From Gymnogyps californianus (taxonomy: Eukaryota; Chordata; Aves; Accipitriformes; Cathartidae): a DNA stretch of 64,000 bases. The stretch spans positions 7,006,001 to 7,070,000 of the forward strand of contig NC_059486.1 in assembly GCF_018139145.2 (NCBI RefSeq), in the 5' to 3' direction. The translations under genes and the position numbers were made by a program. The notes beneath the pieces were generated by a model that had not been told where the DNA came from, did no database searches, and saw only the letters and a list, made by a program, of their open reading frames with translations. Positions 1 through 13,828 of this stretch are shown in pieces (the first letter of the stretch is position 1; every line of letters begins with the position of its first letter).

Positions 1-100
1 ACCTGGTCTAGTGGAAGGTATCCCTGCCCATGGCCGGGGGGTTGGAACTAGATGATCTTTAAGGTCCCTTCCAACCCAAACCATTCTATGATTCTATGAT
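1..100 (+). mobile_element. CR1 LINE 3' tail, cut by window edge
   Basis: The sequence has the typical CR1 3' end: GGGGGGTTGGAACTAGATGA, then the TTAAGGTCCCTTCCAACCC block and a short ATTCTATGATTCTATGAT terminal repeat. CR1 is the dominant LINE of birds. Most copies are 5'-truncated dead fragments like this one. It lies antisense within a PPIL2 intron. Confidence 0.93.
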
Positions 101-999
101 TTATAGTTATGCCCATCCACATCATTAGCTGACAATCTGACTCTCCAACATGTGTAGAGCTCATCATTGTCTCTCACCTCTTTTTTTTCCTCCCTACATC
201 TTTTGTTTTCTTATAACACTATGATGCCCTGAAAAAGGGGCAAATGTGATCCTACTCCTTGGTCACATACACTCCCTAATCTGTCACTAAGCCTCTTCAT
301 TAAAAGCCATATACTGCATTGCTATTCATTTTCGTGTAAGTGTAATCAAAGCACGAAGACACATACATCCCAGAATCATTAAAGGAAAGAAGAACACTCT
401 GTCTTGCCCATTTCAAACAGCCTTTGATGTAGGAAATCTAGATACAGATGAATTGTTTCTCTTGACAACCATGAACACACAGTAACATGCACCTGGAAGA
501 ACATCCTTTAAAATATTCCACTAAAAATCCTGCATTCCAGTGGAAAAAAATGGGAGAAGCAGCTGTGGATGATTTATGTATTTGCCCACACTAGAAATGA
601 TTCACTTGCATTGCCCTTAAGGTGTGTTCTCTCTGCCAATAACTGCAGGAAGCAATGATAAACAAATTCAAAGCAAGAGATTACAATCTGGGAAAAAAGG
701 TTCTGCCAACATATACATCATAACCACATCATAAAGATTCTTCCTTCTTATTGTGCTCCATTTCTAAAATGTTTAGGTTCATTTACAATGATTTAACAAA
801 GAGAAACTCACTGACACATACAATATATTTCTAAGGAATCCCAATATGATTCTCATATTCTCATCTATGACAAATTTCCATGTAACAGAAAACAGGAGTA
901 GTGTCTGTTTATACTGCAATATGGCCTCTAAGCTGAAAACATCTATTACCATTCTTGAAGAAGTCAATCAGTGCCAAACTACAAATTAAGTCAACTTAC
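101..999. other. PPIL2 intron after exon 10, no further feature
   Basis: AT-rich intron sequence. The short open frames on the minus strand show no protein family features. I see nothing beyond the CR1 tail at the edge. Confidence 0.7.
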
Positions 1000-1160
1000 T
1001 GCATTCAGCTTATCCACTTTCTTCTTTTCAGGAGCCTTCATAGTAGCTGCTAGAATATCATCGCCTTTGAATTCCTTATAAAGCTCCAGTAAAGTCTCTC
1101 GGGTCTCTGTATTTGTATTTTTCAAATAGTAAGATGGATCTAATTTTGCTTTTTCTTCAT
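1000..1160 (-). CDS. PPIL2: PPIL2 coding exon 10 (last in window)
   Basis: Fifty-four codons begin DEEKAKLDPSYYLKNTNTET and end APEKKKVDKLNA. The segment is a charged linker with a lysine-rich stretch just before the cyclophilin domain. The acceptor is TCTAG and the donor GTAAGT. The next exon lies left of base 1. Confidence 0.97.
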
Positions 1161-2594
1161 CTAGATAGGACAAAGTTAAATCATTCATAGTTAAAAGAAA
1201 AATTCTATTTTGTTCTCCTTCAGTTTATTACATATCTAGTTATACAAAAATCTTCCAGATATTATTTCTACTTTTTTTTAAATAAAAAGGTCTAGTAACT
1301 ATATTTATTCCTGCAGAAACAGTAACAAATACCAATGCCTAACAGTAACGACAGTGTAACTTGAAATATAGCACAATAAATGCCAATATGATGAAGTATA
1401 ACAAAAGAAAAAAACGACTTCAAATCAACTACTGCAAAAATTCCTTTGAAACCGCTAGAAACTATCTAAGTTCATGCAAGTCTCGTAAAATTTTTATAGA
1501 ACAATAACGACAAGATAGTTTGGTACAATATAAACTTCTGTCCTTTGTCTCCTCACTGAATGGCCAGGCCTATGATGCAAAAATCCCAAGATCAGATCTT
1601 TAATGTGATACCAGGGGTAGGAAGCTGGAGGACTGGACTGTAGAATTTGATTTTTGTTTTTTTAAATTAATTTTTTTATTTTTACAAGTTTCACTTGTTC
1701 TCTGTCTTGGTATGCCTACTATTTCCTGGATATTAAATACTCCATCTCTGAGATAATATCCACTTATTTTTAGCGGGTAAATAGAGATGCTTGCTTGCAG
1801 AATTAGTAGCTTTAAAAAAAAAAAACAAACAAAACCCAACAAAAAAGAGATGAGCATAATAAGACCCAGAAAAACACACCATGCTTAGAATCAGCAATTA
1901 GACCTCATCAGAAACAGTTCTAAAGGAAACCACAAGGGCAAAGGAGAGAATTTTTTTCTTTCAGCAATTTAATATTAGCAGATATTGCTAAGCATTTAGC
2001 TATCAAAAAATCACAAAAGAATTGAGAAGCAAATTTCTTAGATATCTGGAAAGAAAAAAAAGGCATTTTACTTTTTATTATTAAAATAATTTTGGGACTA
2101 TTTTAGAAACATCTATATCAACCTTTAACTTGGAAGATGTCCATTATTATCCAGACAGAAGGATGGGCAATACATTGTTGATACACATGAAATAGAGCCT
2201 AGCAGACAGGTCTGAGATGATGTAGGTTTCCTTGTCTTGGTTCTGGTACAACGCTAATGGACCTTTTGGCAAATTATTTTTCCTCCTCTTCTCACTTCTC
2301 TTTCATCTACCTACTCTTAAAGGATATGGAAAGCTTTCCGTGTTTGCACAGCACTCAATAGAGACAGTTAATGATTTCTCAAAGAATCATGTCTTTGTTT
2401 CAAAATTTGTTAACACCTTTTGATGTGAAAGGGACAGTTTCAACAAGTTATTCATGTTTCCAAGAAGCTTTCAAAGTTACCACTAGCCACTGAGGGATGT
2501 CTATCCAGAAAACAGTGTCAATTCCATAACGTCGTCTTTAGAATTTGCATATTTGGGTTGGTGTTTTCTCAGCCTACCTTCAATTCATCCTTAC
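1161..2594. other. PPIL2 intron 9
   Basis: AT-rich, with several A or T runs near 1640-1830. No gene, RNA or repeat was recognised. Confidence 0.65.
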
Positions 2595-2670
2595 CTGGAT
2601 CAATTACTTTTATGTTGTTCTTAACATGAAAGAAGTTCGAGACATTGAACTTATCCAGGTTTGTTGGATC
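2595..2670 (-). CDS. PPIL2: PPIL2 coding exon 9
   Basis: Encodes DPTNLDKFNVSNFFHVKNN then IKVIDP, plus one base. This linker segment is nearly identical to human. The acceptor is TTTTCAG and the donor GTAAGG. Confidence 0.97.
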
Positions 2671-3460
2671 CTGAAAATAATAATTAAAAAACCAAATATC
2701 AGAGAGCTTGGTAGGCACCCATTCCATGCAACAGACTAGTTTGAAGGGCAGACACCACCATAATAAACGAATAGGGAGAGACAGAATAACTTCCATACTC
2801 CTCAAACCACAGAAAGATGAAAAAAATATAAAGCAATCAATCCTAACCGACATCAGCAGTGAGCCTGTTCACAGTAGGCTCCTTAGGGATCTGGAATTTA
2901 GTTCTAAACATAATATTACACATATTTTGCCTACAGAAGTTACTAACAGAACTAAGCTGAGTCTACCCTATCCTAGTGAGAAGAAAGAACGAGGAGCTGC
3001 AATCTCCTGATTCTTTCTTTCATTCTGTGGTTTCGTCTAATATCTATGCAAATTCACATTAGCTATCTCCTTCTATTTATAACAGTGTGCCTGATTCGCA
3101 CATGCTCTGTGAACTTTTGTAATGCATTTCAAAATACAAATAAACCTCAGGGCAAGCCTTCGCAGTCAGAACTGGTTTGATTGGTTTCTTTTTTACTAGT
3201 GAAATCTGTGCTTATAGAATTACATTTAAAAATAAAAAATAATAATTAAAAAGGCAACAAAAAGTGGTATTATGAAAACTCTATTGGGTGACCCCTCAAG
3301 AAAAACAGCAAAACTACACAGTCCATTAACTGTGAGTCTTTATACTATCTCTAGGCAACTTTCTGCATAACTTCGACCTTTTGTTAGAGCGAGTGAGACA
3401 AGGAATGCCTACTGGTGATCTAGGTTACATTATACTATTATTAAACAGTCCTTAATCCTC

Positions 3461-3517
3461 TTCTTACAATGACTTCAAGGTTTCTTACAATGACTTCTTA
3501 CATTCTTACAATGACTC
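3461..3517. repeat. Three spaced copies of a 14-base unit
   Basis: TTCTTACAATGACT occurs three times within 57 bases, with slightly different spacers. It looks like a small local duplication in PPIL2 intron 8. Confidence 0.85.
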
Positions 3518-5368
3518 AAGCTCCTCTGCAGCACAGAAAGGTCAAAACATCAGCCCAGGACACCCAGTCATTTCTAGAAATTCTATCTTACAGAAAACAA
3601 TTCAAAACCTAAAATACCAAAATATCTTAATAATATGCAATAGTTTCAAGTTCAGGATAAAAATAATGCAACATATTATGCAAAGAACTATGCAACTGAC
3701 ATGAATAGTATTATCCCAAATAAATTTAACAAAGCTTCTCAGACCACCACTGTTGGTAAGAAGTTCTGACAATTCCATCTCTGCTAAAAGTAACGATTAA
3801 TACAAGCAGAGCTGGTAGCTCCATCACTTATTAAATGATCTAATTATGCCTTTTATTCATCCCTGAAATGGTATGCTTTCACCAGAGAGTGCATTTTTAG
3901 TTTTACTGCTGGTAGTAAAACCAAAACACATTTATGAAATCAAACTGTGTGATTCTGCACCCTAATGATGACCTCCTGGCTTTCTGCTGTCCCCTTTCCC
4001 AACCACTATATAATCATTTTCTATTGTTTCCTGCCCCACTATACCCCTCCGACAGATCTTCATCAAGACATGGACTGCCAAAAACCCCAGATATTTCATC
4101 TTTAAGATCTTGCACTAGAAACAGATAATCAATCTTTAAATAAAACTACTAAGGAATAGGAAATTTGGACCAGTTTTTTAACCATTTTTGTATCCTCTGA
4201 CACCGGCACTCAGGTGTATTTATTATTTATTACCTCGCATACATATTTATGTATGAATAGAGATAATTGCTCTCTGACAGTCAACAAGATGCATGGAGAA
4301 AGTCTGGAGAAAGGGCTCAGTGTGTTTCCAGAAGACACAGGTTGCCTCCTTCCAAATACCCTTCAGTAATCATGAGCTGCAGCTTTCCCAGACAGAAATC
4401 ATCACCTTGCACATAAATGTACCACCTCAAAAGGTGAAGGAAGTAAGACTCCTTACCTTTCCAGGAAAGGAAGAAAAATAATCTGTGTATTAATATTAAT
4501 AGAGACAAATGGATTTACAGCAATCCACGTCTGCTGTTCATGGCAAAGCTGAAGGGCCAGACTGACTCCTGAAACCGACTTTTCATGGACAGGAGGGAGG
4601 GCAGGAGACAGCAGTAAAGATGAACCAGAAAACACCTTCACTATATTCCTCTAAATAAAGCTTCTTGATATACTGATTTATTGATTGTTTAAAAATAAAT
4701 AAAAGGACATCACAACTGCGAGTGTCTTATGAAACCAAGTGTTTTGTGCACAGGGTACCATGAATCAGATTAGTTCAAACTGTATCACAGCCACAGTTCA
4801 TTCAAACGTTTACCTGGCTTAACCAGCCTAATTGCAGGTGTTGAGCAACACCAGCAAAAATGTTTACAGTCTCCTTCCCTGCAAGGGATTTCTCAGGGCT
4901 CTCCAAACTGCTGCTAACCTCCCCACAGGCAACACATCCATTATGGTATGAAGGACAGCAGAGGCCACAGGGAAGCTCCCTCTCCTTGCAGACCACAGCC
5001 ATCCATCTGCTTTCTGAGAGACCCGAGACAACCCCAAACCCCAGAACTGAGACCAAGGTCCTCTGCACAAGGTCCTTCATCGCATTCAGGTGGGCCATTT
5101 GTTCAAATGGAAACCTCGACAAAGGTTTGATTTACAGCGTTGTCCCTTGTGTTCCTGATTCTGCAAAGCAGGAGTCTCACCACACATCGAGAAGGCAGAC
5201 AACCCATGCGCCTACTCCAAAACCAGTTTCCCTCTGACAGTGGAAAAAAACCTCAAAAATGGTTCCTCAAGTTGAAACTTGAGTGTCATTTACACAGGAC
5301 ACCTAGGACAAGCAGCTGACATATTGATTCCTCCTTCTAAAATACAGCATCATGATACACTAGGAGAA

Positions 5369-5398
5369 GTTTGATTAGAATTAGTTTGATTAGAATTA
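5369..5398. repeat. Perfect 15-base tandem duplication
   Basis: GTTTGATTAGAATTA is repeated twice, head to tail, without mismatch. Confidence 0.95.
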
Positions 5399-8184
5399 GA
5401 CAAACGCGCATACTAAGTGTGACAGTACTGCAGTGAATATTAAGTTAAACACAAGACACCATTTGCTTCTACCATCCCCAAGAGCAGAAACACATCTGAC
5501 CAGTCCAACCTGTGCTGCAGAAGACACAAACCATTTCCTTACTGATGGTACTGAGTCCTACAACACAAGATATACATTTTTTAAAGGTAGGTCTATAAAT
5601 TTTAAAAGTGCACACAGTCTTTAGACATATCACTTCAGGAAGGAAACTGTCTAAACACTAATAACTAGCCCGCCAAGTTCCTCTCATTGCATCCATGACA
5701 GTTACTGGGCACAGAATCAGAGCAGTCCGACCAAGACACCACAAGGACAGGCAGACGGACGTACCTGCATAGTCAAAGCCTTGACTTCTAATGAATTAAT
5801 GGCCTCTCCAGGTCAGAGAAAGGCTGGACTAACAGGGATGCTCCCAATCCTGTTAAGATTAAGGCCTAGAGCCCAAAGACCTAAAGAAATAAGTTCTGTG
5901 TAAGTGCACAGAAACCAGAAAGGAAGATGAACCATGAAGAGTAAATTGGTCTACTTTTGTTTGTCTTAGCATGTTTAAAAATATGTATTCAAATTACCAT
6001 GGGTAGCAGTCTCAGGGTTTTTCTTATTAAGGTTACAAACCATAAACTTTACTTTAGCAAATTACTAGCACAGATACAGACTTCAAAGGGTTGCTAACTA
6101 TCATGACTATTAAAAATCTCATATTTGATGTTTTCCTGAAAGCTGAGCTCTGAAAACAATTTATCTCAAGTTTTATTCCACTTGTTTTTTTCCTATCATT
6201 TTCCGGTTTCACCTACTTAGGGAAACAGCTTAAACTCCATTAATCTTAAGCACCATACATACAACCCCCCAAAAAAGCAGGTTAAAACCAGCACAGTTTT
6301 AGACCATGTGATTTCTTTGAGGCCTGATTCCTCTCTTACCATTTGGTCAGCCGTGCTGGATCCCTAATTATCTTTAGGACTGTTACCTTCATACGCTGAC
6401 CACATCCCAACGTGTCACTTCTTTACCAGCCACTCTGCACATGCATTGGTGCAGGATTCACCCTCAAAGAGCCCTCACCCACAACCGAGAGCAAATCTGC
6501 TCTGACCTTCTGTCACACAAAGAGCAAACGAGAAATAGCTGAGGAATGAAGTATCAATTAACAGTGTGCAGCTCAGCTACCTCCAACTTAGCTCATTAGT
6601 TATGCTTCCTGCCATAAATGCCAACGGTGTTTAACAGCTTGTCGGGAACCATGTCTTGTCCACAGCTGATTAGGTTATACAGAAACAATAAAATTGACAT
6701 AAGGAAGCACATAAAAGTATGAGCCTTTTTTTTCCTTTAACGGCAGTAAACCTGTTTGCATTCTACCCAGACTTTGTTTTTTGTCTATTTATTTCTCCCA
6801 GGAACCCCCCTCCATTTCTGTGGTGCAAAGCAGACGCATTTGTTAGCGTGCATCTATCAGGGAAGGCTCTCAGCAGGCTGCCATCAGAGGACTGTGCCTA
6901 TTACCACTGGGTTTATTGCAATTCTTCCAGCACAGAAGAACAGACCACCTCTGCCTCTGCTTTACCTGCAAGCACTGCTGTTGAGCAGAGCCACACTTCT
7001 CGCTAACTCCCCTCCCCTGCCGGCACACAGCTCAGCAATAGCTTCCAAGAGTTTCCAGAGCAGGAATAATTTCTGCTGTATCTTCACAAATTTGAGAGCT
7101 GTGGTTTCTGGTTTGTGAACAGAGACACAGTAGAGGATGAAGACTTGACAGGGGGCTAAAGGGGAAATTGTTCTTGGTTCCTCTGAACACTTCCTACCAA
7201 ATGGGATGTGAAAGCAGGGTATTGCAGCATTCTTACTTTGCGCTCCTCAGGACCAAGTCCACAGGACTGTCAGAGCCCACCACCGTGTCCAGCAAAGCAC
7301 TACCTGACCCTGTTCCTCTCTGTGCATCTTGAGCTGGGGCAGGTGCTTGCTTCAGCCTGCCCACTCTTATACAAGGGAATCCAGATTATACTTATTTATG
7401 TGCTTGCTATTAAGTTCCACATCATTACACAAAGAATAATTTGCAAAATATATGATTGAAACACACACAGAATTTACAGTAACACTAATTAATAATTTCT
7501 ACCAGACTGTTGACTCGATTTTGTCACAAAGATTAAATGGTGGACAGCAGACCTTGAGCTCTAACACTGAATTACACCCCCAAAAAAATGTACTTGGAAG
7601 AGAACTTCAAATTAGGTTAAACATTTAGACTGAAAACTAGCTGAAAACCTGTAAAACATAGGACTGAAAGAATCATCTAGTTCTGAATCGCAGTCTAACG
7701 CAATCTTACTATGTCAAAACTCTTTCAAAGCTATACTGAATCCTACCTTTAAAACAATTGCAAAGTGAAATGATGAACAGCAATGTACGAGAATGGGAAG
7801 CAGAAAAGAGAGGTAAGAACACTGCAAATAAGTTTCAACAATACCAGCCTTCCTATCACAGATACCCTGTCCCCACAGATCTCTAAGTGCTTTACATCAT
7901 ACCTTACCCATTAAGTATAACTAATAAATCTTGAAGTATTTGAGCTGTCTGTCAGCTGTTAACACATTCATGACATTTGCAAGGGATGCTAAGTTAGGCT
8001 GAGCTGGTCATCTTTCAAGGTAAAAGAATACAAGTGGGTTTAGAGTTATGAGAAACACAGACAAAATACAACAGCAATATTCCATTTAGAAGAGATACGA
8101 ACCAGTACAGTTGAGAGAAAAATTATCTGAAATAAACTGTAAGGAGAGAGAAACTTGGAAAAAAGTAACACCTGCACTGCAGAA

Positions 8185-8255
8185 GATGGAAAGGCTGACT
8201 TGAGTTTGTGGCAAGATCACATAGCTAAGAAAAGGAAATTTCAACTTGAGGGTAA
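8185..8255 (+). repeat. Possible MIR-like remnant
   Basis: The words GGCAAGATCACATAGCTAAG and the flanks AGATGGAAAGGCTGACTTGA recall the MIR sense core. The match is short and weaker than the other three. It lies in PPIL2 intron 8. Confidence 0.3.
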
Positions 8256-11200
8256 AGAGCTACCATCTAAAAAATCCAGTCATACTAAGACTGTTGGTGT
8301 CTAGGAAGGGTTTCATATGGAATAATGTCACGTGTATTCCTGTCATTATCAGCAAGATATTAAACCAGAACCCATGACATCTTTTGCCTGAATAACTACA
8401 TTCCAGTTTTGGTAATGTATCTTGCACACCAGGATATGGTATTATTCTTTACCTCCTGCCCTGAGGGGCTGGATAATATCGCCATATGTTGATGAAAAAC
8501 TGCCATGCTCTACCCCAGGACATTTGCATTTCAACAGGGAAAAAAGCAATTTCTGTATATGCAAGTGCAGGAGGTACTGTGGATTCCTTTACAAGGAGAA
8601 GCACATCATAGAGCTAAGATAGTGTTATTATAACAACTAAAGTTGTGATTTTGCTTTTTTTAGTTCCAGATCCAAAATAATTTGTCCTTTTTAACAAGTA
8701 AACTTAATAGCAATAGGACACAAATAACTATCACTAAAATCAAAGCGACCAGCTGAGATGGTACTTACCAGAAAAGATAACAGGGATGGATTATGATTAG
8801 TGTTTGAATAATGTTTAGCACTGAGAACAAAACAAAGAATTTTATGCAATTCTCTCTCTTCTGGAAAGAGCAAATTTTTTTTGTTTTGTTTTTAATTATA
8901 TACATTACGAGAGAGAGGTCAAGTTTGGGGTCAACTGCTATTCTGGTAAAAGAACATCCCTAGCAGCTGTAGGATTGCCCTTTATGTATCAATAAGGAAA
9001 ACTGTGATCATACAAATAATCTGTAAACATATATTATTCAAATTTTCCATTTATCATGTTGTATTTCACAACCAAACACAGATACCCCATCTGCTTCCTA
9101 GGACATTCAGAGTCAGCCTCTGGAAGCACTATTTTCTATTGATAAACGCAGCTATTACAGACAGTCCTATTCAGCTGTTATTTGCAAAGCAAAGAATGTT
9201 TTTTATAGCAACTTCCTTTATATCTACCTTTTTGCCAAACAGCAGGATCAGTGTTACCAACTCACTCTCAATTCCAGCTCTCTCAGATACCACAGTACTC
9301 AATTTACACAGGGGAATGGGAAAACAACAAAGTGATAAATTTCAACATAGAACTGAAAGGTTTTTAAGAGAAGTGGGATTTGGGATAGAGCTCTAGAGCC
9401 ACAAACTGAAACACAACAGATTGCAGTCATGAACTCTGGCTAAGAAACAAAGCCACAGGTGGTAGAGCTTGGCAGTGTGAAGCCCCCACGCTGCCTGCCG
9501 TGTTGTCAACAAGAGCGCTTGTAGAGGAGACATTAGTCTGTCTTTCAACAATTTACATGAAGAAAATACTATGAGAAAATAACAACAGATTCCTACACCA
9601 CATATACATAAGCAATTTTAATACCCAGGCTAGTCATACCACTGTAGGTTGCATTCTGGTCTCAAGAAAGCAATTCAGAGTAGGGCAGCATTTGAATAGG
9701 AAAAAATCAAGGTATACTTGCAAGTTTGCAGTGGATGTTGTGCAGTGTATTAAATGGCTCTTACTTCTCATTCAACATCTCAAAGCCATTTTAGCCTGTT
9801 TGTTGAAAATCCTTTTTTTAAAAAAATATTTAAAAACTAATTGGGTGGAGGGTCAAATTTTAGCTGGTTAACAGCATTCAGATGGTCAAAATCTCTTCCA
9901 GTCCAATCCCAAGATGGCTGTATCTTTGCTATTTCTAAACTTATTTGAGAAGAGTATACCACAAGATTGTAAACTACAGAAGTTAACACCAATCCATAAC
10001 GAGTTGTTTAGTTAAGAGGAACAAATCTACTCACGCATTACAAATGTCATCCTAAACGGACATGAGAGAGGTACAGGCAATGTATGGCTGTGACCTCCAT
10101 GTAGCTGGCAGGATGACTGGACCAGTGACTGGACAACTATCATAATCTACTTAGTTTCTGTTAATGGACATATTCCTCCAAGCAAGATAGAAACCCAACA
10201 TGTCAAGAACAGAATGAAGATGAAAAATATTGATAAAAATCCACATAGGGAACATCTAAATTGCTAGCTATTGCATTTTGAGATTTAGAGGACTATAGCA
10301 TCTGTTTGCTTTTATGAAAATCAAAGCTAGGCGTGTAAGAGGAACACACTCTTTATACATACATGCAATTCCAAACCTACAAACCGTACCAAAATATTTT
10401 TAAATGACTGCACATTTCAATTATTTGTTCAAAATAATTTGGTTTTCCATAGTGATGCACAGAAACATTTTTAGTCACTCATGTTGTCTTTTTTTACCGT
10501 TCCAAATCCATTAGCAACCATGCAGTTACATTCAAATAACATTCTGTTGGGAGCTTTCAATCTGAAAAAGCTACGTTTTTTGCTTCCATTGGATTAAAAA
10601 CATTTTACTTTGTTGCATTAGCTTGAACAGCCACAAGCCCAAAGGAATAGAGGAAAAATATTTATAAACATGCTGTTCAGCACTGTGGAGTAGGGAAGAA
10701 GGGATACATTTCATTTAAATTTAGACATAAATGAAAAATATTTTTCTATTCAAATTAGACTGTGTTAGTCTTGGTTAGTGGCAATTAACTGTTCATGAGA
10801 TGCATACTAACTCATGACTCCAATAATAATGATCCTTGAATCTTTTTTCCCCTATTTTGAAATCATGCAAGCTTAAAAATGGCTACTTTTAAACAAAAGT
10901 TTTAGATCTTTTGATACTAAATTTCAACTGTAAATAACTATCTTTTACACTCTGAAATTTAAAATGTTGTTTTAATTTAGGTTTTAATTCTGTTAAAATC
11001 AGTAAAAGACCAACATTGGTATCTATTCAGAAGAAAACCATTCTAAGCAAGCACCTAAAGAAAATCCTCTGGTTTGCTGCTTATTTTACTCTACATTTAG
11101 AAAAACATTCTATAAAAAATGCTTTTCTGAAGCTTTGACTCTTTTAGACATCTTCAAAAGAGTAAGATGGACAACCAACTTCAGTCTTAATGTAACATGT

Positions 11201-11851
11201 TGACTTCCTAAAAGTTTATATACTTTACATTCTAAAACATGTTTCTTTTGATAACGTAGACCACATACTGTTGGCTGTCTACAGCTGAAGATTATTCTGG
11301 ACATACCTTTACCTTTCTTCTACCCAGTCTTTTCCCAATGCTCTTCTGTTAAGTCTCACAACAAATTGGAGGTGTCACAGAAATTTTTCAGGTAAGATTA
11401 AAAGAAAAAAAACAAAATCTTACGTGTATTTTCATATCTAAAACTTACAATTATGCACAAGATCTTATATTCAGTTGGATACAATGAAATAGTGAGCAAC
11501 CGCAAATACATTTGTCAAAACTCACATTTTTACATGGCATCCTTGACTTTTTCTGGGCACCTTTTTTTTTTCTCCTTCAATTTACAAAGTTGAACAATCT
11601 GCTTATCTACAAGGTACACAATAACCACTCTAGAGATTTATCAAGCTCTAAGTTATATGGCACCTTTGCGGCTCATCTGGATAACCAAGAAAATACAGGA
11701 GTTCCCCTTCTACCCTTCTCCAAGACACACACACAGACAATGTTTCTCTGTTCAATTATTCTAGATTCCTGCTATAACAGTGTACATAGCAACATTTCAT
11801 CCTCTACAAAAAAGCTTTATGGTAAGACATGTAACAGAGAGAAAAGTTTAC

Positions 11852-11941
11852 CTGCAGTGTTACAATGTCTTGCCGAGTGAAGGGCTCATCTGTCAAAAGA
11901 TCCTTGTAGCTCTTTGGTTTTATGTTCAGCTGCTCAACTGC
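11852..11941 (-). CDS. PPIL2: PPIL2 coding exon 8
   Basis: Thirty codons in phase 0 begin AVEQLNIKPKSYKDLLTDEP and end DIVTLQ. They match the conserved linker after the U-box. The acceptor is TTAG and the donor GTAAAC. A 9.2 kb intron follows. Confidence 0.96.
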
Positions 11942-13589
11942 CTAACAGCCAGGCAAAAGACATAGATATTAAAAATTGGATTCTAATGTGTAAATATTAC
12001 AAGTAAATATGTGATACCAATAAAACCTTAAAGTACAAATGATAAAGAAAACAATTTCACCCTTCATTCTCAACTGGCAGCTGCAATATTTCATTGTGCG
12101 CTTTAACAGATGAGAAGCTTTTGTCTTTCATCCCTACAAAACTTGACAGTTTTGTGTGGTTTGGTTTTTTTTTTAAAAAAAGAACCTTGCAGTCTCCATT
12201 CCATAGTTATGCATATCAGTTTAACCAAATTAATCATAAAAGTACTGCCAAAATAAAAAAATCTTGCTTGCAGTTTTCTAAGTTAAGTATTTTACAGATG
12301 GTATAAGACAGGCAGCTTTAACAAGGCGTCTGTATCTCCCCCACAGTCAGCACCCCTCGGGGAGACACGCATGTCCCAGGCCAGCTCGTACAACAGCAGA
12401 GTTGCATTAGCCCCTCACACTGTCCACCCTGACTGCTGCATCTAGCCTGCAGCAACACTTCTGTTCACTTGAGAAAATTAAATGATGCTCAACAAAGCAG
12501 CGTGTTATTTCGTAGTGAGAATCAATGTGGAATAAATGCTTTGTCGTTACGAACAAACACATCATACAGAGAGACAACTATGGGGGTCTACCTGCAAAAA
12601 ACCTGAATCTGTCTTATTCACCCACATCCTCTATTCTACTCAGATGAAAGTGATAGTATTTTTCTAGTACCTCCAGAAGTCCATATAATAAGCATAATTC
12701 TATGCTTATAACAAACTGATAAATGCTATTGCTTCAAGCGGTACACCACATGAGAAACAGACCCTCTTGGCACAGCTTGTTTAGGAAGCCTGGTATTATA
12801 AATTGTAGCAAACTGAGCAATAGTTTTACAATATCGAGAAGCATTTAACAAAGACTACTCTTAAACTCATTCTTGCCTTTTAACCACAGCAGTCAAAGCA
12901 TCATGCTTCCAGAAGGAACAGAAAATACTTTCTATTTTAACCTGATCTTGACTGCTCTCACAGCTGGAATGAAGACAGTTCAACTACAATGGAGAAAGTT
13001 TTCAAAAATATGATGAATCCAGCCTTTTCCTTGATTGCAATGGTTTCAGCTTGTTCCTCTCTCAGTATCAGAGAGTCCTACTGGAATTTCCCATCAACAG
13101 ATTTCAAAAAGCAGATGTTTCAGTATTCAGAATTTTTACAACACCGGACATGGATCCATTAATTGAAGGATTTATTCGCTACTGAAAAATAAATAAACCT
13201 TGCTTTTACAGTAAGGATTATGCAAACAAGTCACAAGTAAAATTCCACCTGGGTTCACACAAATGTTCACAAAACACAAATAAAAATGCAGTTCAAGTGT
13301 CCATTAAGGCATTCTCTCTGCTCTTTCCCCAGTTCCAGTTAAAATACTCTTTTTTATTCATTGATATGAATACAAATGAGGCAATTTGTGTTTTGGTGAT
13401 GACTCTGTATCAGAAAGATGACAACAGAAAATTTGTCTATTAATCCAACTGAGGAGCATACAAAAGCTACTCATTTTGGTCTACAAGATTCAGTGCATGC
13501 AGATTAACTTAGCAAAAAGTTTTAAAAATATCTTTTAAATCATATTCTAGGGTTGTTCATATTTTGAAGGCAAAAGTTGGACAACAATT

Positions 13590-13706
13590 TGTGAAGTCAG
13601 TTCATCTCCTTGTACTTTAATTTCCCTGGCTGTAAAACAAGAATAAAACTTACCTGTCTTTCTAAAGCATTTTGTGATCTTGAATGAAATGCATCAAGTA
13701 TAAAAT
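13590..13706 (-). repeat. MIR-like SINE remnant
   Basis: The plus-strand order GAAGTCAGTTCATCTCCTTG, then TTTCCCTGGCTGTAAAAC, then AAAACTTACCTG and a GTGATCTTGAATGAAATG part follows the complement of the MIR core as I remember it. It is degraded and lies in PPIL2 intron 7-6, overlapping the start of the exon 7 flank. No search was run. Confidence 0.55.
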
Positions 13707-13736
13707 ATTAATAATAAAATGCAACAGAGAACCTAC

Positions 13737-13828
13737 CTCATAGGCAAACACATTTCCAGTTGTCTTGATGGCCACAATATGGGAGTTGTTGGTGAACACA
13801 GTAAACAGCACTGGACAGTGGTATTTAC
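13737..13828 (-). CDS. PPIL2: PPIL2 coding exon 7
   Basis: Thirty-one codons run from GKYHCPVLFTVFTNNSHIVA to TTGNVFAYE. The second Cys/His-type part of the U-box region (YHCPVLF) is intact. The acceptor is ATCAG and the donor GTAGGT. Confidence 0.97.

Larger units (their letters stand above)
2671..11851. other. PPIL2 intron 8 (9.2 kb)
   Basis: The intron holds two small local duplications (3461-3517, 5369-5398), a weak MIR-like trace (8185-8255) and a more complex, less AT-rich block at about 6380-6670. Open frames here (for example 4860-5237, 6756-7118, 9004-9396) have no recognisable domain. They are not spliced to anything visible and are most likely chance. Confidence 0.6.

Noticed and set aside
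4860..5237. 125-codon plus-strand frame with overlapping minus-strand frames in PPIL2 intron 8
   Set aside because: Several frames are open together on both strands. No domain, splice partners or start context support a gene.
9004..9396. 130-codon plus-strand frame in PPIL2 intron 8
   Set aside because: The translation looks like translated AT-rich intron (Phe, Ile, Ser, Leu) with no recognisable motif.
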